Shown in pieces: positions 14,460-14,494 of a stretch of 14,494 nucleotides of DNA. This DNA is from CAUZRD01 sp963582255 (lineage in GTDB: Bacteria > Pseudomonadota > Alphaproteobacteria > Rhizobiales > TMED25). The position numbers and the translations under genes are program-made. The notes under the pieces were generated by a model. That model was not told the origin of the DNA. It ran no database searches and saw only the letters and a list, made by a program, of their open reading frames with translations. Location: contig CAUZRD010000041.1 of the NCBI GenBank assembly GCA_963582255.1, positions 1 through 14,494 on the forward strand, in the 5' to 3' direction. How positions within the stretch are numbered: the first letter of the stretch is position 1; every line of letters begins with the position of its first letter.

Positions 14460-14494
14460 TGATTATATTGCCTCTGATCGGGGTAACTGGCGTA

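Overview
This window looks like a piece of an alphaproteobacterial chromosome of roughly even base composition. The evidence is gene content: a twin-transmembrane protein followed by a PduO-type adenosyltransferase, a glutathione-dependent formaldehyde dehydrogenase, and a TPP-riboswitch-controlled ThiBPQ importer. The set would fit a marine, SAR116/Rhodospirillales-like heterotroph, but that placement is inference. Spacers are long in places (873 bp at 6332-7204) and one gene, a rhomboid protease, is clearly decayed, so some gene loss is under way.

Left block (363-5504, + strand). Three overlapping small genes encode a cobalt-type nitrile hydratase/thiocyanate hydrolase family enzyme. The nitrile hydratase beta subunit is split in two (105 and 101 aa) and is followed by the metal-binding alpha/gamma-type subunit (210 aa, CTLCSC centre). 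Gene order, the split and several sequence details match thiocyanate hydrolase (scnB-scnA-scnC) better than ordinary nitrile hydratase. All three subunits are shorter than I recall for the Thiobacillus enzyme, and no activator gene is nearby. A 374-bp spacer with a strikingly structured element (1662-1796) separates them from a flavin-containing monooxygenase, a family III CoA-transferase and a metallo-beta-lactamase-fold hydrolase. A convergent TauE/SafE-type permease ends the block. The set suggests catabolism of a small nitrogen/sulfur compound, but no substrate is proven.

Middle block (7205-10635, - strand). A TPP riboswitch with a consensus -10 box just upstream controls thiB-thiP-thiQ, whose genes overlap one another: an ABC importer for thiamine and its phosphates.

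Right block (10978-14494). A class III alcohol dehydrogenase (formaldehyde oxidation) and a DMT/EamA permease lie on the - strand. Divergent from them on the + strand are a small twin-transmembrane protein, cob(I)alamin adenosyltransferase, and a rhomboid protease pseudogene with two in-frame stops and a large internal deletion.

The points most worth a second look are the minimal three-subunit cobalt enzyme and its neighbours, the structured spacer at 1662-1796, and the rhomboid remnant whose two ends still read clearly.
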